Assembly: GCA_013350335.1 (NCBI GenBank)
Contig: CM023539.1
Coordinates: forward strand, 27,459,043 to 27,523,042
Length of the DNA: 64,000 nucleotides
Source: Chimonanthus salicifolius
Taxonomy: Eukaryota > Streptophyta > Magnoliopsida > Laurales > Calycanthaceae
Direction: 5' to 3'
The position numbers and the translations under genes were made by a program. Below the pieces are notes generated by a model. It was not told the DNA's origin and made no database searches. It worked only from the letters and a program-made list of their open reading frames with translations. Below are positions 10,691 to 22,349 of the stretch, one piece after another. Position 1 is the stretch's first letter; each line of letters opens with the position of its first letter.

Positions 10691-12565
10691 TGTTGGCCTA
10701 AAAGTTAAATCTGGATCCCCTGAGTCATACTAAGTTGTCAATTTCGTGATTGTGTCCGACTGAGTCATGAGTTGTCAGTTTGTGTGACTTGTCATAACCT
10801 TGTTCGCGTGTCAAGACGGCGCCTCTGGAAGACTTGCATAGTCATACCAAGTTTGAAGCTCTAGAAGACGCGTCATTTGGAAGGTATCGCACCAAAATAG
10901 GAAGAACTTCATACATGCCAACCAACACAAGTATTTGGACTTAGGACTGACTTGGAACACCTAAACTTACCATTGGGACAAACCTTAGAATCCATAACTT
11001 AGAATTTGATAGAACCAAATTAGATTTCATAGGTTTGTCCTGTTTTGGAGAAACTTTTGCTTATATCAAATATGCTCAAGTATTAGTAAAATCTTTATTA
11101 TTTGATAGACCACTCAAAGAGATTTCTAAAAAGTCCAAGAACACCCAATTTGGAAATGTATAGCTCAAGTTATGAGCATTTTAATGAAAGGGTGCAAAAC
11201 AGATTCAAAACAGTTTTGTCATATATCCTCACTTTGGGAGATTATTTGAGGTATCAAATGGATTTCAAATTGGACCAAATTTTGTGAGTCGATATATCTC
11301 TCAATGAGCTTTCCAACAAGCCCAAGAACTCCCAAAACCGATTCAGGAACCCAAGTTATGATCATTTTAGTAGAGGTGTACAAAACTGCCTAGATTCAGT
11401 CGGCTGAACTTTATGTTAAGTCGACTGAAACTGCTGCATATTGGTCTTTTCAGGCTCAGATGAGATTTAGTCGACTGAATCTTTGATTTTAGCCGACTGA
11501 ATTGTGCCCAAGGGTTTCAACGGTCATTTCTGGATATTTCAGTCAACTGAATCTTCAAGTTCAATTCACTGAAATCGCAACGGGAAGTTTTTAACGGCTC
11601 TATTCTTGTGATTTTGACTTCCAACGGCCATATCTTCAAGAGGGATTTAAATGTATGACCTTAGGGCATTCCAAAGGTTGATTCTTGATGAGCAAAACCC
11701 TCTCTAACATTCTCCAAGACTCTCAATTATTTCAAGAGCACTAAAACTCCATAGTTAGATTACCAAAGTTCTTGAACTCAATCTCACTCACACTCAAAGC
11801 TCTCATAGGAAAATCTTGAGCATCTTAGACTCACTCTTGAGTGTGTATTTGAGAGAACCTTTAGGGATAGATTATATTTATAGGTAAACCTTCTACCATC
11901 CCTAAATTACTTCTCTTTCATCTTGATTGGGCATCATTGGAGCATCTACACTTCATCAAAGAAGGCAAGAAAAGGGAAGGATCTTCAAGAACGTGCCAAA
12001 GCCACTTAGATCATCAAGAGGCAAGCGTTATTGGTATTTTTCTAAAAATCAAATTCTTTCTATCATTTTGTAATTTGTATAGAGTTGGTGTAACCCTTGT
12101 AAGGAGAGAAGGGTATCTTCTCTTTAGCATTGTCGGTCTGATCTTCACCCGTGAAGAAGATCAAGCGTTGTATATGTTTGATCTCTACCCGTGAAAGAGA
12201 TCAAGGTTGTAATAGGTTTCTTATCCACCATCGAAGGAGAAGTTAGTGGACTCCTCAAGTGGTGTACTTGAGGCTTGGATGTAGGCAAGGTTGCCGAACC
12301 ACGTAAAAATCCTTATGTCAAGATTTTCCATCTCTTCTCAACTCCTCACCTTACTTTGTGCATTTGTATTTTTTGTTATATTTCCAGCACACTTATTTGG
12401 TGAAATTGTGTTTGTTGAGATTTCATTTCACATTCATTATTTATTGTAAATCTCAATATCTTAGAAGATCAATTGTATTAATTAGTAAAGACCCAATTTT
12501 AATTGACCAAAGTTCGAAAGAAATTTAAAATTCCTCAATTGTCCTATTCACCCCTCTCTAAGACA
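10691..12565 (+). repeat. Copia-type 3' LTR
   Basis: It starts TGTTGGCCTA after the PPT. It contains a TATA-like region near 11870 and the phrase TGTAGGCAAGGTTGCCGAACC near 12280 that is common in U5 of plant Copia LTRs. It ends around CTCTCTAAGACA at 12565. The exact end is inferred because no opposing TSD is available. Confidence 0.55.
11395..11585. repeat. Dispersed short repeats GTCGACTGAA in the Copia LTR
   Basis: Six related copies of AGTCGACTGAA or close variants occur near 11398, 11419, 11468, 11491, 11541 and 11564, upstream of the TATA-like region. This is the position of LTR enhancer repeats; the role is inferred. Confidence 0.55.
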
Positions 12566-12990
12566 ATCTAGTGTGACCAACCGGTCAATTGGACCTTGGG
12601 TTGGTAGTGTAGTTGGGCGTTCACGCATCTAGACATCCTTGTTATCATGAAGTTCATGCACCTATGTATGTGTTATTGGTTGCTAGCATGTGATATGCAC
12701 TTATCCTCTCACTGGGCATGTTAGCTCACTCCCTTACCTTTCAGGCACCCCGAGGGCAGATGGGTCAGGTAGGCCCCTCGAGCAGGTACCGGGAGCAGAG
12801 CATTAGTTTTCATTTATACTTATGCTTTAGTGTTGAGAATGTTATGTTTGAACTATATCACATGTTGAAATTTTGGGATGATTGTAATAACTATGTCGAA
12901 CTGCTACTTCTCGTCTTATCACTATATTTGTATGTTGAGATTCTTATTGTAAGTGTTAATTGAGTGTGAGATATTTCCCTTTTTTTTTAA
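12566..12990 (+). repeat. Gypsy LTR fragment, plus orientation
   Basis: CACTGGGCATGTTAGCTCAC followed by CTTTCAGGCACCCCGAGG (12710-12755) resembles the same section of the Tekay-like LTR near 7010-7060 read in reverse. The poly-T/poly-A switch near 12980 also fits. The end motif GGCGTGACA is not present, so it is truncated. Confidence 0.45.
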
Positions 12991-13519
12991 AAAAAAAGGA
13001 CCCGATTTCCATTTTTGGAAAATTTGGATCGTTGTTTCGAAGATAACATGCCCATAAGTGGATGGGCAGTTACACCAGCTTCCTCCAAACACATGTTAAC
13101 GGATGAGCAGTTTCCACAACATCTGTCTGGATTCACCGACCCATTGACAAACTTGCTTCTTAAGGTCCTCCGTTACGACTTCAGACGTCCTCCATATTGA
13201 TGTCGCATTCCTCCTTCTACTCCTCGAAAAAACGGCGTTGCTCAACATTACACGGCCTCACAAACAATTTTGCTAGCAATTTATATTTCATTCTTTCAAT
13301 TTTTATTCATTATAATAATGTCTCATTCCTTATTTTTTTCAATTATTGTATTTTATTCCATTTAATACCAAATTATACAATATTCTATAGAAATTAATTG
13401 AATATTCGACTGTATTAAATATATTTGAGTGTTATCCATTCATTAACTAACTCCATAAATTAGCACAACATTTCTAAAAAAAAATTCTAATTTGTATACA
13501 TTTTTTTTTGTAATTTTCC
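12991..13519. other. AT-rich intergenic DNA, nothing recognised
   Basis: Only short open frames with no family motifs are present. No tRNA, promoter set or transposon terminus could be supported. Confidence 0.5.
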
Positions 13520-13790
13520 ATCATTTTATTAATAAATTTTGAAATTCTCAATTTCGTAACTTAAAAATAACATTTGAATATTAAATGATCACTATTTAAT
13601 GATAAAATTACATATCCATGAAGTTCATAATTTTCTTCATTTTTTGTAATTTTTTAAAAAAATTGAAAATAAAAATAAAAAATCGAGATGAGAGAGAAAA
13701 GTATTGGCTATTATGGTCGATAAATATCAATCGATCTGATATTGCCATCTCGGCGGCGAATATCCGCCAACTTGTATTTTTACCCCGACC
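13520..13790 (+). repeat. Dispersed repeat, copy 1
   Basis: It shares a long AT-rich body with 14965-15200 (ATTTTATTAATAA, AAAATAACATTTGAA, TATTTAATGA, AAGTTCATA in the same order). It ends in sequence with GGTCGAT and ATATC motifs like the terminal parts of the hAT-type MITE at 18713-19099. Probably an old copy of a non-autonomous DNA transposon. Confidence 0.5.
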
Positions 13791-13799
13791 GAGAACAAC

Positions 13800-14950
13800 C
13801 TAATTGCTTCACAAATGACAATTTATCGGGGAAGAAAAGCCAATTGGATGATTAATGTATAAATAACACCAATTGACATGCCAATTAACTCGAAGGGATT
13901 AGAGTGACCCCGTATGAGGAAATGAGAATTTTGAGTTTAATTTCCACTCCACACCAAATAACCACTTTCCATAGAATTACTCAATGTGTGTCGGTTGAAC
14001 GGGCTTACACATGCTCTGAAGATTATTCTTTATATTGTAAATGGTAAGCAAAACACGTGTGGGACATGTGGGACATGAGAATCTGCCTCCATCTTCAATA
14101 TTTTATATTTATAAAATTAGAAAAAAATGAAGTAAATATATTAATGATATTAAAAATTAATTTACTTGAATACATACTGAAAATCAAACAAATTCTTTAG
14201 ACTACAACGGTTCATCTCTGTTTTTGTAAAAAAAAAATCTCATTTCTCCCCTTATTGTTCATCTTTTTGTAATTTTTTATGGTTTTTCATAAATGCTTAC
14301 TATCGTTGTCTTAATAGATTATAGAGTTTCTACACGCTTTGTTTGATCAGTTCTCTCTTTTATTTCTTTCTTTAGTCCATTAGTCATTAGTATTTTTTAA
14401 CTATGGTACGGATCTTCTGTTATTAGAAAAAAAACCCTGGTGGCTGGTGTATGATGTCGACCTTAGATAAGCTTTACGCCTTTACAAGTTTAGAAAATTA
14501 GAAATGATTAATTGCACGTTATCCAATCTGTTTAAAAATAGTGAAATCGCACTCCTCTTAGGTGTGTCACATGGGTTGGCCACATGTGGGAACTGGGAAT
14601 ATATCCAACTTGATTTCTTACGAGTGTTTCGGGCAATATTGTATGGGTGGAACGTGGATGGCAACCATGTGCATGTTTGGACTGCAATCACTGCACCCTC
14701 TTTAAGTCTGTAATCAGGGTCATAAATTATAAGTACTTAGTGTATTATTTATACAAGTAATTATAATAGTTGATAGTTACAACTGCCTCCCCTTTGGACC
14801 CCCGCAAGTTCAGTTGGGAGCTTGACTTCTGACGAGGTCTATAGAGATAGGATCACCAGTAAATATTTGACAATCAGGTTTTATAAACCTAACAATTTTA
14901 ACAGTAATTTGAACATCTAAATAAGGAGGCACACATTCTATTTTCGACAA
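13800..14950. other. AT-rich intergenic DNA, nothing recognised
   Basis: No coding frame with recognisable motifs. The stretch near 14640-14740 (GGATGGCAACCATGTG and on) resembles 15212-15250 plus 18589-18620, that is, the target site of the solo LTR, suggesting a shared older repeat. Confidence 0.4.
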
Positions 14951-14964
14951 AGTTTTTAAGTTTT

Positions 14965-15200
14965 TTCATAATTTTATTAATAATTTTGGAAAATCCCAAT
15001 GTTGTAACTTCAAAATAACATTTGAACATGTAAATGACCAATATTTAATGAAAAAATTACACAGCCAATAAGTTCATATTTTTCTACATTTTCTATAATT
15101 TTTTTTAGATTTTTTTGAAAAATTTAAATTGGATGAGAGAGAATAATATCGGCCGACATGGCCGATATGTATCAAAACCGATTTTTAAACCCCTAATATC
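14965..15200 (+). repeat. Dispersed repeat, copy 2
   Basis: It is colinear with 13520-13790. Its right end has ATCGGCCGACATGGCCGATAT and then TTTTTAAACCCCTAA, similar to the terminal sequence of the MITE at 18713-19099. The pair lies in direct orientation about 1.45 kb apart. Confidence 0.5.
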
Positions 15201-16110
15201 AACCAATATTATGGATGGCAATTATATACATAAATGGTTGCAATCATGTGTGTAATAACCCGACCCTTTAAATTAGAAATAACAAATTTTTAGAATTATT
15301 AACTCGGCTTTGTGACCGGTTAATATGATAGGGTACGGAAAGAGCTTCCCGAAAAAGGAGTATGTGACCCGATCAGAGGCCATTTGCTTAGTGATTTAGC
15401 CCGACAAAGTTCGGAGGGCATTTTAGACATTACTTAAATGTCTTTTGTTTTACATATAAAATCATGAATAGTATTTCTTTAGACCTCTTGAGTGTGAAAG
15501 ACCACTCTTCTAATATATTCAGACCTTGAAATTCACACACATAATAAGCTTTTGAGTACGCTACTCAGTGGTATTTTCGGAATTTCACGAGTATTCCTCG
15601 AAACGCGTATTTTACATATGCTTTTATTTAAAAACCCCGATTTTTAAGATACCTCGTATTCCGAAAATTAGCAAACTCAGATCACATTCGATCTGTATTT
15701 TATCAAACTCTTTGACATATGTAGAATGTCGAAAAGGGTATTTTAAACACTAGTTTCGAAGTGTCAAAATCACGGTGATTATAAGCAGTCTATTTTATTA
15801 AAATGTTGACTTTGTGAAAAATACCATATTTTTGGTGTCAAAACAAAAAGTGAACGTTCCACCGTAGGTAAACCCTGTGTTCTTAACACACCTGCGGTGT
15901 CGAATTTTTACGAGTTAAGGTCTAATATAGACGAACAGAAAAAGGGTAAGGTAACAGTAATTTTTACTGTTACCTGAGATAAGATTTTTTTCATCTTATC
16001 TTTCTCTTTCTGCCGACAATCTTAAGAGATAAGATTTTTTTAACCCTTTGCCGACACAACAAACGGTCAGGGATCATCCAGCAGTTTTCAATAGTGTTTT
16101 TTCAAAACAC

Positions 16111-16118
16111 TATAAATA
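16111..16118 (+). promoter_or_regulatory. TATA box of the solo LTR
   Basis: TATAAATA lies about 860 bp into the LTR, a position comparable to the TATA of the Tekay-like LTR. Inferred LTR promoter. Confidence 0.5.
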
Positions 16119-16439
16119 GGTACAGTGAGTTTAAGTTAAAATCACAAATTTACGAAGTTTTATCAGATTTTCCATTTTCCTCTCTGCTGCCCAGACGTTC
16201 ACTATTCCTCAAGTGGTTGTCTTAAATTCTTCAGAAGATTTCTGTAAGTGTTTATTTTAAGTTAATATTTTTAGTTTGTAGACCTCATTAAGAGGAAGCT
16301 AGATATTTAATTTCATCAGAAAATGATTTACAGTTTTCTCTATAAAAATCAGCGAAGAAAATACAAAAAAATAGAAAAATCTGTCCGTGAATAGTGATTT
16401 GCGGCGCACTGTGCAGGCCCTAAAGGGCATTTTGGTAAT

Positions 16440-16690
16440 TTGGAAATTTACGGGTGAACAATGCCCCATGAACAGTATTTACGGGTGAATAGTATTCATG
16501 AACAGTATTTTTCGTGAACAGTATTTTTTTACGGATGAATAGTGCCTGTGAATAGTATTTTTCGTGAACAGTATTTTTTACGGATGAATAGTGCCCATGA
16601 ATAGTATTTTTCGTGAACATTATTTTCGGATGAATAGTGCCTGTGAACAGTATTTTTTGATGAATAGTATCCAGGGGCATTTTGGTAATT
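16440..16690 (+). repeat. Minisatellite inside the solo LTR
   Basis: Short units alternate: GTGAACAGTATTTTTCGTG-like and ACGGATGAATAGTGCC-like, repeated about five times with small changes. GCATTTTGGTAATTT occurs on both sides (near 16429 and 16677). It lies downstream of the LTR TATA box, in the transcribed part. Confidence 0.75.
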
Positions 16691-18712
16691 TTGGATATTT
16701 TGGAGGGCAAAAACGTAATTTTTGAAAAAATTTCAAAAATGAAATTTATGTTATTTTAGCATAAAAATACTTGTTTTAGTCCACTTAGAGGTTTATTTTT
16801 AGCCCGTATTACGCTCAGGGGCAAAATCGTAATTTTTACAAAATTTCAAGAAAACTCTCTAAACGTGTTGTCATGATATTCCAAACGCTTAGGAGTATAA
16901 ATTATAGCTATATAGTGTTATTATACGTTGTATTTACGCCGTTTTTCATTTTAAACAGATTACTGAAAAACACTCGCCGACCGAAGGTAAGGAGATTCAA
17001 CCACACTATGTGTTTACTAAAATGCATCTCATTTTGCATTCAATACAAATGTTTCTTTCACCATTAGCCTTACGGCAATAAGTGGATATCCGTGGTCATC
17101 TTTATTGATGGAAATGATGTAATAGGAGTAGAATGGGATACCGACACTGTTCACACGTAAGGGGGTGATTATAAGTTTCAACATATGAAACGTGAACTTG
17201 AGAGTGTTTCGGGATGTCGAGATCTAGTCATCATAAAACAGAGTACGGAACCCACTTATTCCTAGAGACTACTTGGTATTGTGATATGGGTGATCTGATG
17301 ATAGATCAGGTGTCCAACAGTGATTCCGATAGGAATATGCATTCTGTGTATAACTGATGATTTGCAGGGTAATTAGCCTATGCAATAAATGATGAGTATA
17401 GGGTAGGCATACCAGATTGGAGATAACGGTAACACTTATTTGTGTTATAATGTAACCCGTTGGTGGGCTTTTAATCTGTGTTTAGTTTTTCAGCATATTA
17501 TGTACTTATTGCTGATATTTGTATTACGATTCCATGCGGGAGGGCTTAGGCATCTATGTTAGCTGAGTGAGGTTATTATGATCATATGTATGAGAGATAT
17601 TATGTGGGTTGACAATTATGTTTAAATCCATGTATTGATGTGCATATTGATTGGTGTACTTTGCATATCAAATTACCTCACACCAATGTATGAAGTACCT
17701 AGCTCGTGGAGGGCACTGGTACGAGGTGTATTAAAATACGGGCTGTGTGAAGCACTGACCATGAATTTGCTGGCGGTGTAGGAAACGTATTACTCGCGGT
17801 TAGGGGAAAACCGTAGACGTCGTTTGGCGGGGGCATCTTTTTGAGAAATGAAGGACATTTCATAGTAGATAAATGTGTTAACATTATTCTACATGATTTT
17901 CTGAGTGTATAAATTGTTGTTTGATAACATGTCTATTATGTTAATAACATGCCTTGTTATCCAGAACTTGCTGTTGTTTTCTCTTCATTGAGTTTGTAAA
18001 ACTCACACTCCTTACGAAACAGGAAACCCGGAGGACGAAGGACATGAGGATCATCAGCTGTAGTTTAGGGTGGAGTCCCTTTAGCTATCTACCCAAATGT
18101 TGGGATTTTATGTTTAAGTTAGTAGATATTGTATGTATGAACATGTAATGTAATAAATCCTTTATAATGTTCATTTGAAACACTGTAGGATGTAATAAAG
18201 TCTACTTCGTTTCTGATGTGAAATTCTGATGTTGATGGATCGATTGATAATAAATGTTAGGTAGATCATGCGTGACATTTTCTATTTTGACTTCCCTAAG
18301 AGGTTAAGTTATAGATTACATGTTGGTTAGTAGTGTATCCACATACTATGCGTCGAGGTGAAATCTGTCGAGGTTTTGGGTTTTAAGCGGGCCCATGGTG
18401 GCCCCTCCATCTGCCTGGGATTTTTACCGGCTAGATATAGCTGGATCCGAGGCTGCCAAATGTTAGATCCAAACTTAGTCATAAAAGATGTTAAAGTCTA
18501 TAAGAGGATTTCCGCAAAGGCTCAATAGTGTATTAAAAAAAAAAAAAAAATCCTCACGTCAGTGGGCCCGAAGGGTCGGGGCGTGACAATGTGCACCTCC
18601 TATAAGTTTGTAATAAAGGTTATAAAATCGATCAACACATAAGGTATGATTCGTACAACAACTATAGCAATCGATATGGCCGATAATTTAGTCATATCAT
18701 TACAACCACAAC

Positions 18713-19099
18713 CAGGGATTTAAAAAACGCCGAAACCGATATCTCGGCCGATATGTAAATATCGGCCGATAATTTTCTCTCTCCTCCGATATCGGAACCG
18801 TGAAAAAATCTTGAAAAATCGCAAAAAACCGTGAGAACCCGTGAAAGCCGTAAACCCTGAACCGTTAAAAACCATAAAGAACCGCGAAAAACCGTTAAAA
18901 ACCGCAAAAAACCATGGAAAACCGTGTAAAAACCGTGAAAAACGGTATCGGTGTTTTTAAAAAAAAAAAATTAAATACCGATATTTATGAATATCGGCCG
19001 ATATTGTGACCGATATTTCAGACCGAATATCGGCCATATCGGCCGATAATATTTATGTACGGCCGATATATATCGTATCGGCCGATATTTCAACCTTTG
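18713..19099. mobile_element. Non-autonomous hAT-type MITE, 387 bp
   Basis: A perfect 8-bp target duplication ACCACAAC flanks it (18705-18712 and 19100-19107). The termini CAGGGATTTAAA and, read inward from the other side, CAAAGGTTGAAA match at 8 of 12 positions and fit the CA-rich hAT start. Both sub-terminal regions are dense in ATCGGCCGATAT palindromes. There is no transposase. Confidence 0.8.
18797..18945 (+). repeat. Short tandem repeat AAAAACCGTG inside the MITE
   Basis: About a dozen degenerate copies of a roughly 10-bp unit (AAAAACCGTG, AAAAACCGTT, AAAAACCGCA) fill the centre of the element. Confidence 0.75.
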
Positions 19100-19109
19100 A
19101 CCACAACCA

Positions 19110-19850
19110 TATTAATTTTTTTAAATTAAAAAAAAATCATTTCAACTATTTTTCAAGTTAAATCTTATATTAGGTATAATTTTAAGAAAGTTTAGAAGCA
19201 AGTTTTTAAAAGGTATTTATTAATTCTAAACTTTTTCTTTAAATTTTGATCATTTTGAGTTATTTTCATCATTTTTTGAATTTTTGCTCTAAGATAGTTC
19301 TGATTTTGGTGGTTTTTAGTAAAAATAATTTAATGAAATAACAATTCGAATGAAATGTAGTAATGCCATTGATATAGTTTGTAGGGTGTTTGTATGAATT
19401 TCAAGGCTTTTTGAAAAATTAATGAAAGAGAGAAATTCTAAGATAATTTTTATATTGGAATTTCTTGTCGAAAAAAATTAATGAAACTTTCCTAACGAAT
19501 TTTCATTATTTATATAATATAATATGATTAGACCAAGTCTCTCCAATTCACTGAATCCAATCATTAAAACTTTTTAAAAATATTTTTAAAACCTTTTTAA
19601 ATGAACTTTCTTATTTTTAAATACTATGAAAAGGATGTTTAAAAAATTTCAAGTTCACTAAATCAAATCCTATGATTTTTTTTAAATTTTCTTTTTTACT
19701 CATTTTGGATGAATTTTCCTTTATAGGTTGCTAAAACAAAAGCAATTAACAATTATTTAATGGATGAGATCCATTTGATGTTACATTAAATTGTCTAAAA
19801 CAAAGCACTCATGTATAATATTATTGTGTTTGATTGAGATTAGAGCCTAT
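19110..19850. other. AT-rich intergenic DNA, nothing recognised
   Basis: Many T and A runs, no coding signal and no supported transposon terminus. Confidence 0.5.
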
Positions 19851-19859
19851 GACTTGAAT

Positions 19860-20733
19860 GACAACCAGGATTAGGTAAACCTCAAGGTGAGAATTGCTAC
19901 ACACCTTGTTGATTGTTTAGATTTGCTACTATGTTAAAATTGGGATTCTTGGATATCATTTATATTCAATTGCTTGATGATTTCAGTTGAGGTAATATTT
20001 TGATGAATAGAAATGCTTGATTTGGTATGAACCCTTCTTTGTAAACTACTTGACACATTTATGAATTTGATGATAGAATGTGTGTGATTTATTGAATGTT
20101 CGAAAATCCTCATGCAAGTTTAACTTGATTATTAATCATGTGGGTGCGTGAGTGTATAACATGCATTGATTTTCCACTGAGCTTGTATGTACTCATATCC
20201 TTGCAATTTCAGGTAATATTGTACAAGCTGGGATCCGAGGGACTACGAGGACGAACTTAGATTGCACACCTTACTATTATTCCATGCATATACCACTTGT
20301 GTTCATCATTCTTAATGTTTTAATGTTTTGATGTTTTGAGATATGGTTATGATTATGCTACTGTAAATGTATAATGATAAGCCAGTATCATTCTTGTTTA
20401 AGACTATGGTTATGTATTCATGAGACTTTTTAGACTGTATGAATCTTGGGAATGCATTATCTATTGTTTATGAAATAGAGGATGAATGTATTATCTTGGA
20501 CATGTACCTTTGTAGAAACCTTGATTGGTCCATATGTCCAATTTTTAAGAGAGACTCTGCCAAAATTTCGGTAATGGTCCTCATCTTCCAAAGGTAGTCT
20601 AAGGTCTTAGAGTATGGTTTACAAGTGTGTTTCCCCGTGTAATATATGATAGTTTGTGCCTTTGTGGTATTTATGAAAAAGATTTTTTTGTTCCTGTCAC
20701 TGTCACGTGTCAATTTTAGATCGGGGCGTGACA
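19860..20733 (+). repeat. Gypsy LTR fragment, 3' part
   Basis: It ends GATCGGGGCGTGACA at 20733, the same terminus class as the solo LTR at 15251-18588. Upstream, CACTGAGCTTGTATGTACTCA followed by CAGGTAATATTG and GGGATCCGAGGGACTACGAGG (20176-20250) parallels the corresponding segment of the other Tekay-like LTRs. The start is not clear and no TSD was found. Confidence 0.5.
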
Positions 20734-21900
20734 TGAACTATTGTCATTTACTTCCATATTAGAATAAGTAAAAAGTAGGAAAAATTCATCCAAATAATGG
20801 CTAAAAGTAGAGAAAGGACTTTGGATTTAATCTGGTGAGTTTGAAATATATTTTTTAGTTGATGGTTTTGAAAGATTTGACTTATCATATGAATCTTAAA
20901 GAAATAAGGGAAAATTTATGCATAAACGACTGAAAAAATGGAAAGTTTGATTTTAAGATTGGATTTAATGAGTTGAAAGATGCATTATATTCTTATCATG
21001 TTAATATTTGAAAATAGGGGTTTGTCAAGAAAACCTCAACTTTTTATTTAATCCATTATTAAGATAATTTTTGAAGAGTTAAAAAATGAAGAAAGTTGAT
21101 TAAAAAATGACAAAAAATAGAAATGATGATTTTAAGATTAAATTTGGTGAGTTGAAGAATTTACCTAATCTTAACCTAAAAAATAAGGAAAGTTTGTGAT
21201 AAAATCATAAAAAGGCTTAAATAGATAAAAGAAATTTAATAAATGAAAATGATGAGTTGGGAAGGTCGGACTTTAACTTATCAATTAACAATTAAAAACC
21301 AATAAAATTATATAAAAATAATAAAAAATAGAAAAGAGAATTTCAATATTGAATTTGACGAAATTGAGGAATTAGGTTCACCGCGAAGAAAATCAATATA
21401 ATTGCTTTTGTGAATAAAAGTGAATTTAAAAGTTGTGGTGCACTTATGGAATTGACACTTTTTCAAATTGAAATTAAGTTCTTATATTATTCAAGGTTCC
21501 TTAATATATTTTTTATCTAACCTTAATATCTTGTATTCAAGTAGATGTCTTTTTTTTTTTTTTGACTATTTTTTCTTAACTTTGATTTTATATTAATATT
21601 AAATATTTTAATTGATTATTATATGATTATAATTTTAAAATAAATATGTTTATTTGATAATTATATACTCTAGTTTAATAACAAATTTATACATAACTAG
21701 CAGAGCATTTATCGTGTAACAACACAAGTTTGACCCAAATACAGGAATGGGTGGCGCCTAAACTCAGAAGACTACTTTTCTGATCAGTGAAAGGCAGTGA
21801 GGAGGAGTTCTTGAGATAAGCAAAACAACAGCACACCCTTAAACTCCCCACGTTTCACATCTCACGCCGTCAATTGTAACGGAAGAAACGGCAGCCGACT
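20734..21900. other. AT-rich intergenic DNA upstream of the gene, nothing recognised
   Basis: Low-complexity A/T sequence up to about 21700. It then becomes more GC-balanced towards the gene promoter. Confidence 0.5.
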
Positions 21901-22037
21901 CAGTGGCTTCTTTTTTTTGTTTTTCTTTTCCAGAGAAAGGGGTCGGCGTACGAAGAAAACTAGATGAAAAACGAAAGCAACGTGAAACCAAGAAAAGAAA
22001 GCAGATAGCCACACCTACCCAGACTTTCCTCTCTCTT

Positions 22038-22047
22038 TATTTATAAA
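22038..22047 (+). promoter_or_regulatory. Probable TATA box of the nucleoside hydrolase gene
   Basis: TATTTATAAA lies 74 bp before the ATG, after a CT-rich stretch. A start site near 22070-22080 and a 5' UTR of roughly 45 nt would follow. No transcript data are available, so this is positional inference. Confidence 0.5.
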
Positions 22048-22120
22048 CCAAAATAAAAAACCGAGGGGGGACAAAAGCGGGGGGCATCGGTTTCCTCTTT
22101 TTTCAAGGTGAGGAAACGAG

Positions 22121-22193
22121 ATGGAGAATGACAATCTTCCGTCGACGTTGGCTAAAGCCGAAAAGATCATCATCGATACAGATCCTGGCATCG
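22121..22193 (+). CDS. URH1: URH1 exon 1
   Basis: 73 nt. It encodes the N-terminus up to DTDPGI and ends with the first base of the next Asp codon before GTATCT. Confidence 0.93.
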
Positions 22194-22318
22194 GTATCTT
22201 CCTTTTCTCTTCTTTTCTTCTTTGAATGCTCGCCCTCTTCTTTTGCTTTTATCTGAGTCCCCTCATCTGACTTTCTACTTTTATTACTGAAAAACGCAAT
22301 CTTTATCCTCCCCCCCCC

Positions 22319-22349
<31 letters not shown>

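Larger units (their letters stand above)
9821..12565 (+). mobile_element. Copia-type LTR retrotransposon, 3' end remnant
   Basis: The stretch 9821-10690 has no open coding frame and looks like the 3' untranslated internal part. It contains several purine runs (near 10329, 10367 and 10677) and ends with GACAAAGGAGAAGAT directly before an LTR beginning TGTTGGCC. The upstream part is missing because the Tekay-like element abuts at 9820. The layout of purine tract then TGTTGG is typical of Copia elements; the lineage cannot be fixed. Confidence 0.6.
15251..18588 (+). mobile_element. Solo LTR of a Tekay-like Gypsy element
   Basis: It runs from TGTAATAACCCGACCC at 15251 to GGGTCGGGGCGTGACA at 18588 (3338 bp). 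A perfect 5-bp target duplication ATGTG flanks it (15246-15250 and 18589-18593). No PBS, PPT or coding domain lies inside, so it is a lone LTR, the product expected from LTR-LTR recombination. Size and termini resemble the 3.27-kb LTRs at the left of the window, but the sequence is a different family. Confidence 0.85.

Noticed and set aside
13015..13200. 61-codon ORF with a balanced amino-acid composition
   Set aside because: Too short, no domain, no neighbouring exon signals that could be defended.
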